DNA of 64,000 nt, taken from NCBI GenBank assembly GCA_027924585.1, contig BSBM01000123.1, positions 18,368,001 through 18,432,000 on the forward strand, written 5' to 3'. How positions within the stretch are numbered: the first letter of the stretch is position 1; each line of letters starts with the position of its first letter. The DNA comes from Larix kaempferi (Eukaryota > Streptophyta > Pinopsida > Pinales > Pinaceae). This document shows, one piece after another, positions 10,264 through 21,259 of the stretch. The notes beneath the pieces are model-generated. The model ran no database searches. It was not told the origin of the DNA and saw only the letters and a program-made list of their open reading frames with translations. The translations under genes were made by a program, and so were the position numbers.

Positions 10264-10280
10264 AAATGATCATTAGTCGA

Positions 10281-11206
10281 TATTACAACGTAATTTTCCA
10301 CCTTGTGAGCATCAGCACTCTTTGGCCCGTAGGATCCATTTTATTGACTCAGATCCACTTTATATCCTTCAGACACTATTTTTCCCTATTTTTATTCTTA
10401 CCCACTAGTTGTTCCATTATAGTGGGTGTACCAGCGAGTTGCATCACTATAGCTCGCGGGTAGCATGTAAAATGGTAAAAATCACTAGTTAAATACTTTT
10501 TACTCCCAAAAAGCGGTCATAGGGTGACCTTTGGCCCTCCATTTGCCCCGAAATGCCTCGATGTGTCCTTTCACTTACCTTTGGAAGGACTATATATTGA
10601 GCACATATGGCTAATGGACGGGGGGAGAAAGGAGAGCAAGAGAACTCTGGTGGATTTTTGCCTCATCTTGAGTCTACACTCATTGATCCTTGTAGTTGTG
10701 AACCTTTTTTGTTCACCTTCCAAACTCCTATCATAGTTTGAGTTTTCCATTCCATGGAGGATTGAAGTGGTGGAGGCACAAGTGGATTGATCCAAATCTT
10801 GGTTCAGATTGGTTGCCGACAAGAGGCCATATCTCATTGTACTTCTTGTTATTTATTAATAGAAATACGCATATTCTCGTCCATTAATGTTGTGAATGTT
10901 GTTTACATTACATTGGGTTGCATTTACTTGTAATATCATGGATCATTGCTATTGATGATGTTAATGTCATTTACATACTATATGCGCTTGTTGTATATTT
11001 GTTGTCAAGACTAATTTGCAGGTTCAAGTTCATGGATTGAAAGCTCCAACGGCGATCTACATCAAACGTTTGGATCGAGGTTGGTTATATTCTTCATTAT
11101 CTTAGCATTACCATTTATATAGCATAGTACTGAGAATTGAGTTAATTTCTGGTAGTCAACTGTCTGTCGTGGTCTACCCAAGCCATAGAGATTTTTCTCC
11201 GACACA
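10281..11206 (+). mobile_element. LTR of Tat family A (copy 1)
   Basis: Homologous over its length to the inverted LTR at 36682-37596. The start is TATTACAACG here (first G mutated) against TGTTACAACG in the other copy; the end is CTCCGACACA. A TATATAT box is near 10588. It is followed after GAAA by a primer-binding site, so it is a 5' LTR. Confidence 0.85.
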
Positions 11207-11210
11207 GAAA

Positions 11211-11227
11211 TGGTGACTCCACTGGGG
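11211..11227 (+). other. Primer-binding site of family-A element
   Basis: TGGTGACTCCACTGGGG starts 4 nt after the LTR. It has the form seen in plant Tat elements that use a tRNA-Arg-type primer; the same type (TGGYGACTCCGCTGG) follows both family-B LTRs here. The tRNA identity is from family knowledge, not tested. Confidence 0.75.
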
Positions 11228-12838
11228 AAAATGTCCATTTTGGGGGATTTTTAGGCATTAGTCCTTATTTAGAGTTGTTGTTTGTCGAAACTCTGTGTCA
11301 CTGGTTGGCCGTTGAGATACACTATAGAAAACTGGTTTTTTCTGAGCCATTGGACTCTCTGTTTTACCATTTGATTTTCCCTACCCGCGGGCTAGCTTAG
11401 CACTGCCTGCATCTACCAGCCTCTGTTTACACTACTGCTTGCGGGTACCCACAGGTATTCCTTCGACAATAGCGTACAACTCTGGCTTTGGTTGTTTCAT
11501 GACCTTTGGTTGTTGTTGGGTTGATTGTGGATGATCCTGAGTCTTTGTTGGCCTCATTCTTGATTGTTCCATACCTTATTGGTGACCAGAACTCTTCTAT
11601 TCTCTTGATTGAGCCTTGTTGGTTTTCTACCCATCTTTGCATTTAGCCTTGTTGGTTTTTTCCTATCTAGCTCATATCGTTGGCTGAGTCTTGCTGTTTA
11701 GGATCTGCTGGGTTGTCTTAGTGATCTCCTCGGCATTTCAGTGACTGAATAGTAGGATTTTGCTTGCATTTTTCATTTCATTATATTGAAAAATATAAAA
11801 AAATTGCATTTTCCTTTTTCTTATAAGAGAAAATACAAAAAAAAAAATTGCTTTTATGTACTGCATTTTGCATTGAGTGCTTGTCGCTTTCATTTAGGTT
11901 CTGACTGTGCATTGAAAATATAAAAGGGTTGCACTTTTATTTCGAAACCATTGGATTGATTTTGCATACTAGTGACATTGTTTTTATTGGATATATGAGT
12001 CTAGGATTTGTGGATGGTGCATACTATTGAGTCATATACATCACTAGTTTCACGACCATATCCTTTGAGTAACCACAGCCATTAAAATTAACGCTTAATC
12101 TTAAAATTGATTAGACCGATTTTATTTGATAGGATACACCAATTAGCATAGGTTTAGAGTCTTGGAATAGATCATTGTGAGGTAACTCTCCAAGAATACT
12201 GAACAAAACATTATGTGTCTGACCAGGGAGTGGTGAAATCCATTGTATACATTGGTGTTCTCAAGAAACTCTACTCAGACCAAAGATAAGAACAAGGTCA
12301 CGAGAGGTTGGTTGAGGAGATATCCCTCTGATACTGGCTGAACATGGGAGATATATCTAGGATTTGTTGATATCTGGGGGTACCGGAGGTTTGTCCTCTT
12401 GTGATTCGGGCTTAGCTACCCTGCCCATACGACGAATCCCACCTACGACTGTCCCCCTGAGCATCGGTTATATCGTGGTGTCCTTAGTTGCCTTACCTAG
12501 GTATCGCATAGGGTATTCGTAGTGGTTATACTGCGGGTGTCCTGAGTTAGATAGGGGTTGGACAACATAGTTTCCTGTTGTATAGGGACTTCACCCTGTG
12601 CACGCAGTGAATTCTGGGAATCCTTATAACTGATTCTGTTACCTCCGGCTACACTTTGGGAGTCTCAAGCCTCTCCTAGGTGAGACATACCGGCTCTAAT
12701 GTTGCGAGCTCATTTAACCACTCTGTTTTTCTGCTCTTGGCTATAGTTTCTCTAGGTGTGTGCTTTTGATTAACAGTTTTTGATCAATATTTTGGCCGCT
12801 AGGAGACGTCTTGATTTTATAGTCTCTCTAGAGATATC
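11228..12838 (+). other. Leader of family-A element, no gene recognised
   Basis: About 1.6 kb between primer site and the first open frame. It is rich in TTG/GTTG and has A-runs near 11800. A G-rich segment near 12370-12560 has no match elsewhere in the window. Long untranslated leaders are usual in Tat elements. Confidence 0.5.
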
Positions 12839-13057
12839 GTGGTGCAGAGTCCTGCTCTTCGCTGCTCTCGTCGGTTGGTTGGTTTAATGGCTGCCAAGCT
12901 TTCACTCCGTATTGAGAGGGGACGCCAGAAGGCTCCCTCCAAGTCTTTGGATTCTTACCGAGGTTTTATTGATGACATCATGACTGCACATTCAACCACG
13001 GGAGAAATCCCTACAAACCCTTCAGGTACACCCGAGTCATCTGTAGGGACTCAATGA
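12839..13057 (+). pseudogene. Possible gag start of family-A element, cut at the junction
   Basis: An open frame (first ATG at codon 18, MAAKLSLRIERGRQKAPSK) ends at a stop in the junction with the inverted family-B segment. Position after a leader and a basic N-terminus fit the start of a gag protein, but no gag domain is visible. GAGTCATCT is repeated at 13034 and 13062, and GACTCA/TGAGTC are inverted around 13049-13066, right at the junction. Confidence 0.35.
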
Positions 13058-14400
13058 CTGTGAGTCATCTCTGAGAAGTATATGTAACTGTATACTTGAG
13101 GGAGTATAAAACTGGGGTACATCTGAATCTTGTCGCCATGCGCAACCTGGAATCTATAGGAAAATGTAACTGGTTGTGTCCATAAGTAGGCTCTCAAATG
13201 TGGAAGAGTTAGGTGGTATCCGGGGTCTTCAACAAAAAACTGAAAGGACCAATACCCTGTGCGAGTCTCAACGATGCGATCAAGGTGTTGAAGTCGAGCA
13301 TGTGAGAAACAACCATTTAGAGAGGCACTGAGGACTCTTCTCAAAATGATTCATAGGCACTCATCATAAATGGTGATGAGTCCAAGACACAAGGACCTCT
13401 GGGTCTATCCTCTGGAATAGATTTGGTTGGCGTCGACAGAGGGAGACCAGCAACTACTAAGGCAATGATGTTTCCTTGGTAGGAGCACGAGGTGTAGAAC
13501 TGAAGTGTGATAGTACTGATGGTAGGACTGACATACTGTGGGGATGGGAAATAACTGGGGTCGTAGAGTGGGTGGACTCAAACTTCCTTTGTTCAAAGCA
13601 TGATGACATAGTTGACCTGGCAACGTAGGAAACTGACTTGTAGGTGCGGGGATCATAGCTTTAAGGACTGAATGGTATGTATTATAGACTAGAGTGACTC
13701 TAGGGGGGACAAGCTAACGGATGCTATAGAGGGCCTCTCAGGGTGACATACTAATGAATACTCTGAACAAAGGAGACCAAAATGGGGAAGCTGCCATATG
13801 AGTAGACATGATCTATTGTGGCGCCGAGAAGCACCATTGGGTCCTTCTTCGTAGTTTTAATGAGCTCCAAGAAGCGATAAAAGTGTGCTCTGAAATGGTA
13901 CTGTCCTGTGGATTTTGTGAGCCCAGGACTATTCGTGCTCATGGGTGCTTTCATTTTTAAGGAGTCTGAAAACGATAAGAAGACTCTATAGCGGTGGTGG
14001 AGTACCGTCCTGTGGATTTATACGAGCCTAAGATGGTGTTTTCTCGTGGTCACTTTCATGTTGAGAGTCTGAAAGCAGTAAGTGGACTCCATTGGTTGTA
14101 TTTTTCGTAAGTTAGTCTCCAAGGCCTGAAAAAGCATAAAATAATGCAAATGGAGAACTCTTCTGGCCGATCTGACTAGAGTATTCCTTTTTCGTAATTA
14201 GTTTACAAGGTCCGGAAAAGGGGTAAACTTATACCAGGTAGACGCCCTTTCAGATACGTTTAGCGAACATGAAAAGAAGCAAGGTTGCTCGGTGATCTTT
14301 CCATTATTTTAGGAGTCAGAAAAGAGCTTAACAGAAACTCCCTAAGTGCCTTTTTCATAAAAGGAATTGCTCGGCCCGAAAAAGGGGTAAAAATATACCG
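13058..14400 (-). other. Inverted family-B 3' region, no gene
   Basis: Matches 3183-4500 on the opposite strand in order and orientation. The 107-bp unit seen at 3483-3690 also occurs here (about 13860-14100). Open frames on either strand are not conserved between copies. Confidence 0.65.
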
Positions 14401-14414
14401 AACAAAAAGGTATT

Positions 14415-14960
14415 GATGAGAGCGAGAAATCGTCTCACGCATCGTCATGAGTGCGGAAAACTGAATCCGGTGACATAAAGATTGTAGAAAATGGGAAGCG
14501 GCCAATGTGGCATGCAAACCGAGGTGATGAGTGGCATTTTGAAAAAATGGCCGAAAATTATGGGGGTGAGAGTGAGAAATGATCTCAAGCATCATCACGG
14601 GTGCGAAAAACTAAATCCGACGGTATAAGATTTGTCAAAAACAGACGACGGTCGATGTGGCATGCAAATCGAGGCAATGACGGGGCATGTAAAAGATGCC
14701 CAAAAAATCTGGGCATGAGAGCGAGAAATGATCTCAAGCTTCATCATGAGCATGGAAAACTGAATCCGGTGATATAAAATTTGCTCAAAACGAACCACGG
14801 CCAATGTGGCACACAAATCGAGGTGGCATGGGGCATGGAAAAAATGCCCGAAAGTTTTTGGTGAGAGCGAGAAATGATCTCAAGCATCATCACGGGCATG
14901 GAAATATGAATCCGGTGGTGCAAATGGTGCGAAAAACGGAGGTCATAAGGACTCCGGAAT
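14415..14960 (-). repeat. 146-150-bp tandem repeat, four copies
   Basis: GAGAGyGAGAAAT marks units at 14418, 14568, 14717 and 14863. Each unit carries CATCATCACGGGCATGG-type and GTGGCATGCAAATCGAGG segments. Same unit as 2590-2960 on the other strand. Confidence 0.85.
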
Positions 14961-15152
14961 GGTCAAAGGAAATAACTAGGCTAAAAAATGGTTATAAATA
15001 AAGGTGAGCCCACCAAGCCAAGGATGCAGTGGTGGGGACAAATGATGACCCATGGGGGAAGAATACTAGGTGTATCAAATGAAATCAAATATGCAAGTGA
15101 TATGTGACCTCAAAAAATGGTTGAGATCACGCATGTGAAAAAGTCAGCAGGG

Positions 15153-18100
15153 TTAATGACCTGCCCCCATGCTATGTGCATGGGGTTTGTGATTGTGGAT
15201 CACATATGTGTTGGTTTGAACAATGGGATCATTGGAATGCCCAGATAGATGTGATGGGGAAGGTTCAAAATGATTGATCATGCCCCCTATACCAGGGTCG
15301 AGGTAATCTATTATGCCCCCTAACTCAGAGGTGTCAATGTTGTGTAGATGTTGTCTCAGAAAGGGATCAACAGGGCATTGAGCAACCGCTGGCAGGGGAG
15401 TATACCATGAGGCTGTAGGCCGTGGTGGCATACTGAAGTGATGATATGATGATGGGGGATTCCCCCTGTGGGGTGGATGCCCCTAGTATCCGACTAGAAT
15501 CACGATAATGATGAGTAGGCAAGGTTTTGGGCCTGCCCCCATGTTGTGGACATGTGGTTTCCTCGTCAATTTTAAAGGGTTGAACATGTGTGTCAAAGGG
15601 ATGAATGGAAGGGGCCGACCGGATAGAGGGGTATCTAGTGGAAACTGTGTAAATGGTGTCAATTTCTTCCGAGGAGGAAGATGGTGGGGGATGAATTTCC
15701 TCAATGGTAGGAGCGGATGTTTCTAGATCGACATTATTCAGTTCGTATAGTGCTGCTCTATAATTTGGGAGATCAGGGCAATGATGTGAGTAATGGTCGT
15801 AGATGTCACATATCGCACAAGGGTGGTTGGTGCACAACGATTTATCGCAAGGATGAGGGGACAATTCTAGTTTGATAACTAGGATGTTAGTGTCGTCATC
15901 CAACATATTCATGTGTTATTGAAGTGCTGGTAGTTGTGGACACTGATGGGTGGCGTGGCCAATATCGTCACACAAGGAGCACTTAGGGATTACACGGGTT
16001 GGGGGATTCTTAGCTAATTTGGATGTCACTGGGGGGGTGCGAGTTGTGGGTGCAGTGTTGTAGGTTGGTGGACCTATGCCCCCAGTGTTGCGGGATTAAG
16101 GGGGGACATAACTAGATGTCGATGTAGTGTCCCCCATTGGACTTGATCAGTTTTGGGGGTTCGAACCACCAGGTGGTGGGTGATTTTGGTGGTTTGGTAT
16201 GCCAGGTGGTGGATGGTTTGACATATTCATGGGTTGTAGTAGTTGTAAGACAACAGTCGGAGTTGGTGGGGGAGTTGGGGTAGGTAAGTACCATACCGGT
16301 AATCCTAATGTTAAACCTGGGAGGTTGAGTGTAGCCATTATTGGCGTGTTGATGGCACCTGAAGGGGGAAATAAAAATGGGATAGTATGAATTGGTGTGG
16401 CTCCTACATGAGTTGGCACTGAGGGTGGTTGTAGGAGTAAAGGGGGCTGTTGGTTTGGTACCTGTGTGTTATGCGAGAGGGTGCACAAATCAGATATCTC
16501 GGTTATATTCAAAGGGGGTGGGATGGATTGGAATGTGGAAGTCATAGGTGATTTCGAGTATAATCCGGGTCTGACTGTGGAGACGAACGATGTAGGTGCA
16601 TTCTAAATTGGTTGTCAATCATAGGGAGAACATTTTTAGGTGCAACGGGGGCATATTGGTTTCAACGCGTTTGGAGATTCATGTCAGACGATGACATCAT
16701 AAGGAGATGATGAGTACTTGAATCCATCGGTTGGTTTGTGTGTGCAGCGTATGTGATTTTCTATTGTGGTGTTGTGGTTCCTTAAGGAGGATCCAACGTA
16801 TGAGTGTTCGCCACTTCTTGTGTGGGAAAAGGATTCTGCAGCACCATGGGTTGTGGTTGAGGAGGTGGCACTGGTTGTGCTGCGTGCCCTTGGCGTTGGT
16901 CGTCATCAGACCACAATTGGCCCGCTTGCTCCAAATGGGGGCAAGTGTGTGTGTGATGGTCGTATACCCCGCATATGGAACATGGGTGGTTTGTTCGTAA
17001 ATTGGAGTTCTTACCCTATTTTGGTGGTCGATCAAGGTTTTGGTTGGCGGGGGTAGCGTTGTTGTTGTTTGGAGGATAAGTCTGAGTGACTGGAGGTTGT
17101 GGTGCAGCAAGCACTGCCTGTGGTGGGTAATAAGTCGTTGGGGCTTGTGAGCGAATAGGAGCATGTGTGTCCTGCTGATGGTAATACGTAGGGGGTGCAA
17201 CCAGAGGTGGATAGGCTGAAGGTGCGTGACCATAACACTGTGGTGGACATGAGGGTCCATGAGTGTGCTGGGGGTGGGCCATGGGAGCATACGAAGTTGT
17301 AGCTCCGGAGTGAGATGAAGCCCTAGAAAGGTCTAGGGCATTGTTTGTACTCATCATGGTAAAAGGTTTGTTTTGCACCATAACCTGGCCGATAATACCG
17401 TCAACGGCATGGGATGCCCCCGGCTCGTCATGGCGGGATGGATCACCGCGCGGGGCATTTGGTAAAATGGTGTATAGATATCCAGACTGGGCATATATGA
17501 GGTCGAACTCCTAGGCTTTTAAGATAGCTTCTTCTTCTTACTAGGGTCGTTCAGAAGCTACATCTTTGGCCATGAGGGGTAGGAGTGATTTGAGAAACCA
17601 GTCCAAAAATATACGGTCATTTAGTTTTATCTTGTAGAGGCTACGACGTTTGTGCCACTCATGGATATGGTCCGTGATGTGGGTAGATGTTTTTGTCTAC
17701 GAGACAATAGTATTTCAACTCATGTATCATAACGTACAGGTAGCTGAAAAAACTGAAGGAAAGTGGAGGCAAGGGACGTAAATGTATGGTGGGTCCCATG
17801 TGGTTGCTCAATGTACCACTTGGCTACAGAGCTAGTGAACGTTCGTTGCAACAGTCTTAGTCTAATGGAGTCATCCACTATGGAGTTAGATGAACACCAT
17901 AAGTGAAATGACATTATGTGGTTTTGGGGATCTTCCCCAGGTTTTCCTTCAAACTTGGGGATGTCCGAGGGAAGATTTGTAGGCATGGGTGGCCATGTAG
18001 GGTTGTTCCTAATAGGATCGTTGGTTAACCTGGCTAGGTCTGGTAAGTTCAGACTAGCCATGTATGGTAAACTAGCAGATGGGTGTGGCGTAGTAACTGG

Positions 18101-18560
18101 AACATAACTGTTAATGGTGGCATTATGTAGTTGTCCAGTGGCCCCTAAGGGTATGCTAGGTATTGAAGGTATGTGTCCTCCACCTGATGTGGTGTGGGAA
18201 GAACCAACGCTCCCAAGTGCAACATGGGTTGCAGAGGGGTTAGGAATAGTGCCATGAATTCCTGGGATCTGGGTTGTGGTAATGAGAGGGGGTGTGATCC
18301 CTATGTTGGGCATACCCATAATAGGTGGTGGTCCTGTGTTGGGCATACCTAAAGGTGGAGTGGCCCCTATATTAGGCATGCCTAAAGGGGTTGTTTTTAC
18401 CATGGGTGTCACAGTAGTAGTAGGGTTTGTCGATGTATCTCCAATAGCACTAGTGAAAAGGGGGTCGTATTGTGATCTAGCCATGGGGTTGGTTGGTGAT
18501 GTTTCAGTAGGGTGTTCGGATTCAGCCTCAGAAACAGATGTGAAGTGAGGCGCATCAAAA
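15153..18560 (-). pseudogene. Gag of the pol-less family-B element, degraded
   Basis: The N-terminus (near 18545) matches the intact start at 63815, but the ATG codon has become GCG; the first later ATG is at 18484. Then come Gly/Met/Pro/Asn repeats built on GMPNIGATPPL, a LNLPDLARLTNDP block and the retrotransposon gag domain (IPKFEGKPGEDPQNHIMSFH, then LWCSSNS), open to 17720. Beyond this the frame is broken but can be followed at 17381-17016 (Pro/Tyr/Gln-rich) and 16545-16147 (Pro-rich). Two CX2CX4HX4C zinc knuckles follow: CSLCDDIGHATHQC near 15950 and CAICDIYDHYSHHC near 15800. Gag packages the RNA. The plus-strand element has one knuckle of different spacing, so the families diverged there. 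The open frame ends near 15153. Confidence 0.8.
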
Positions 18561-20543
18561 TCAGATGATTTTGTTCTATGCCGATGACATGTTGATTCAA
18601 GGAATAAGGCTCTACGTTTATGGCGTGTAGATTCAAGTGTGCCGAAATGAGGGGGTTCACCCTGAAAATGGCGGGATCGTCTTAAATTCTCAATGGTGAG
18701 AAATGTATAAAAATTTCAGTGGAAGGTGGTGATGTAAAAAACTCGAAACCCTAGTGCAACAATGAGTGCAAGAGGGGAGTGAAAAAATAATGGCTCTCAG
18801 GCCAACAACCAACCTCAAAAGCACTTATTATAATAGCTGTGCTATAATAAGTGGAGGGATCCAACAAAAGTGGTCATAATACCAAAAGTCAAACAGTTCC
18901 TAAAAAAAAAAAGGGTGGTGCTCACTAGACCAAAGGTGGGTATTGTATCATGCAAACACCTAACTAGAAGTATTATGAGTCAACAAACGATAGTCTTTGC
19001 AAGGTGATGAAATCCAAGTCAGACAATATAGAGTGTTGAATCAATGGCCAGATATCCCCCTATCGAGAGGGACACTGGGTAGACAATCCTAAATAATGGC
19101 AACTAGGATACCCCGTTCATGACACATTCAGTTGGGTGAATCTGCAGTTTGGTTCTATCGCCATTGTACACCCATACGGGTGTACACCGAGAACTTCGAA
19201 AGGTATCCTTCGGTTACTGAATGGATTGCGGTATTCCACTCAGGCTTCCGGAACCAGTATGGCTACTTCAACCCTCCTAAGGGAGAGGCCTTCCTGATAA
19301 ATTGGTTGATAACCGTGTCAAAATTATAAGGTATTTTTTAGACCCTAAAGACAACCACTATGTCTTAGATGTAAAAAATTGAGGGGTGTTATTGGCACAC
19401 CTATCCCCTCAATTCTACCTAACTACAAGATTCTTTTAAGTGCTCCCCAAGTGGGGTTAAAATGTTGGTTGAGTTTAAGGTAGATTTTAAGGCTCAGTTT
19501 AAATAATGTGGCGGAGTGGGTGCAAGTGTGGTTATTAAACTGAAATTGATTTGCCTCACTTGGGCGATTGATTACAAATGAAGGAAAAGACGCTTCCAGT
19601 TTGCAAAAAATAAAGGTGCTTTTGAAATGTAAATGCTTGAAAAAACTATTCAAAAATAATGGATCTTTGAAATAATTTAAAGGGAAGCAAATAACATAAA
19701 TATTTCAAGAAATAAATGGATCTCTTAAAAAATATTGTTTGGGCAAACTATTGAGCAAATTAAAAGTGAAACATATGATCTAAAAATAATGCTGAAATTC
19801 TTTCTTTCACTTACTGAAAATTTTTAAAAGACTTTTTAATGGAGCATATATAAATAGAAAATGATTCACTATGGCTGTAAAAATGCTGAAAAAATAATGC
19901 TGGAAAATATGGGCCAAAATGGGTGAACTGAGGTGATAAATAACACTAAAATAAAATATTAGAGAAATTTCTAGGAAAAATTTCTTAAATCTAGTAGGAT
20001 ATTTGGATTCCTTGATCAAAACACCCAATTTGAAAAAAAAATCGTCTCAAACCGAGTTCAGGAGAGGGAGATATGGTCGTTTGAAAGTTGAGCCCTTAGA
20101 AAATTACATCGCAGGTTTCGGGCTAAAAGTCGCGATGCGCATCGCGGGTTTCGAGCGCACAGTCGCGATGTGCAGCGCGGCAAAATGCCGTGAAGCCGCA
20201 ATGTGCAGCATAGAAAAAGGTCACGAAGCCGCGATGTGCAGCGCAGAAAAAAGCCGAGAAGCTGCGATGTGCAACGCGGAAAAAGGCCACGAAGCCATAG
20301 CGCGCAGCATGGAAAAAGGCCGCGAGGTCGCGTCGAGTGAAAAGCTACGAGGCGAAAACGGAAAAAAGTGGTCGAACAACGAACCCGAAAATTGAAGTTT
20401 CGGGCTGTTTAAAGGGTACAGAAAGGCCAAGATCTAGAGCAGCAATGGATCTGCTGCCTAGGATGACAGATCTGTGAATTAAAATGATTAAAACTAACAA
20501 AAACTAAGATCTAAAGCAAAAAAACAAAATCTAAGAATTCGAA
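18561..20543 (-). other. Leader of family-B element copy 2
   Basis: Untranslated leader between primer site and gag. It matches 61917-63810 on the plus strand, including a GCACTTATTATAGC/GCTATAATAAGTG inverted repeat (about 18820-18855, and 63509-63540 in the other copy). Open frames inside are not conserved. Confidence 0.65.
20105..20345 (-). repeat. 33-bp tandem repeat in family-B leader
   Basis: GCGATGTGCAG-type starts at 20165, 20198, 20231 and 20264 show an exact 33-bp period, with GAAAAAGGCCACGAAGCC between them. Same repeat, inverted, at 62125-62400. Because 33 is a multiple of three, it keeps frames open on both strands and produces false proteins. Confidence 0.85.
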
Positions 20544-20559
20544 GCCAGCGGAGTCACCA
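20544..20559 (-). other. Primer-binding site, family-B copy 2
   Basis: On the minus strand TGGTGACTCCGCTGGC follows the LTR end after GTTTT. Copy 3 has TGGCGACTCCGCTGG at 61902-61916 with the same spacer. Confidence 0.75.
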
Positions 20560-20564
20560 AAAAC

Positions 20565-21259
20565 TGTTTGCTTGGTTTTGCAACCAAGCTTTGTGCAATG
20601 GGCACCTATCAACAATGTGAAAGCAGTTTCAATATAGAAAGCAAAAATGATTCTGAATTAAATCTAAATCTAAACTAACATGTGCATATAACAAATAAAT
20701 TTAAAAACAATTCATGGAAAGAACAAGAAATAAAAGAATAGATGTTTTGTATTAAGATACCTCAAATGGTGAGGATTTGTGTTGAGCAACTCCAAGGGTG
20801 AGTAGCTCCAAGCTCCAATGGTCTCTTCTCCAAGATGCTGAAAATGGCCAAAAGTCTCATGAGAGATTTTGACAGCGTGAGGATAGGATGATGGATGGAT
20901 GGAAAGTGAGGAGCCCCTACCACCTTTTTATAGTTTTTGGTGGTGGGGAATACCATTATGGTTTTGAGGAAACCAATCGTATTGACCAACATGGTTTAGG
21001 TACCTTTTTCCCTCTTTTTTCCTTTTTTGAATATTTTTAATATTTTTATTCCCTTTTTAATATTTTTGGGAATTCTGGACCCTTTTTGAGGGTTTTTTAT
21101 GCTTTTTGAGGAAAAATATTCATTTTGAGGGGGAAAAGGGGTGTATTATGGTCTTTTGGTGACCTTTTGATGGCTTTAGAGGCTCAAATGGTGGAAAAGT
21201 GGACAAATGGGTCATGTGAATAAGGAAATGAGCTAGTGAGCACTTTTTGGGTGTTAACA
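20565..21259 (-). mobile_element. 5' LTR of family B (copy 2), inverted
   Basis: On the minus strand it starts TGTTAACACCCAAAAAGTGC at 21259 and ends AAGCAAACA at 20565 (695 bp). It is close to the LTR at 61214-61896. TATAAAAAG lies at 20932-20924. Its outer end abuts plus-strand gag directly at 21260. Confidence 0.9.

Larger units (their letters stand above)
13051..21259 (-). mobile_element. Family-B Tat derivative without pol (copy 2), inverted
   Basis: In minus-strand order: 5' LTR (21259-20565), primer site, leader with 33-bp repeats, gag, then at about 15010 directly the family-B 3' region homologous to 2540-4500, cut off at about 13051. No protease, RT, RNase H or integrase sequence lies between gag and the 3' region, and no antisense PMD gene or 3' LTR is present. 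This is the structure of a non-autonomous gag-only derivative that has since lost its 3' end. Confidence 0.7.

Noticed and set aside
15508-15726. Plus-strand 72-codon frame opposite the zinc-knuckle gag
   Set aside because: Shadow of the minus-strand gag; the gag strand has conserved CX2CX4HX4C motifs.
20003-20395. 130-codon frame with repeated AAMCSAEKGHE words
   Set aside because: Antisense to the family-B leader; its regularity comes from the 33-bp repeat.
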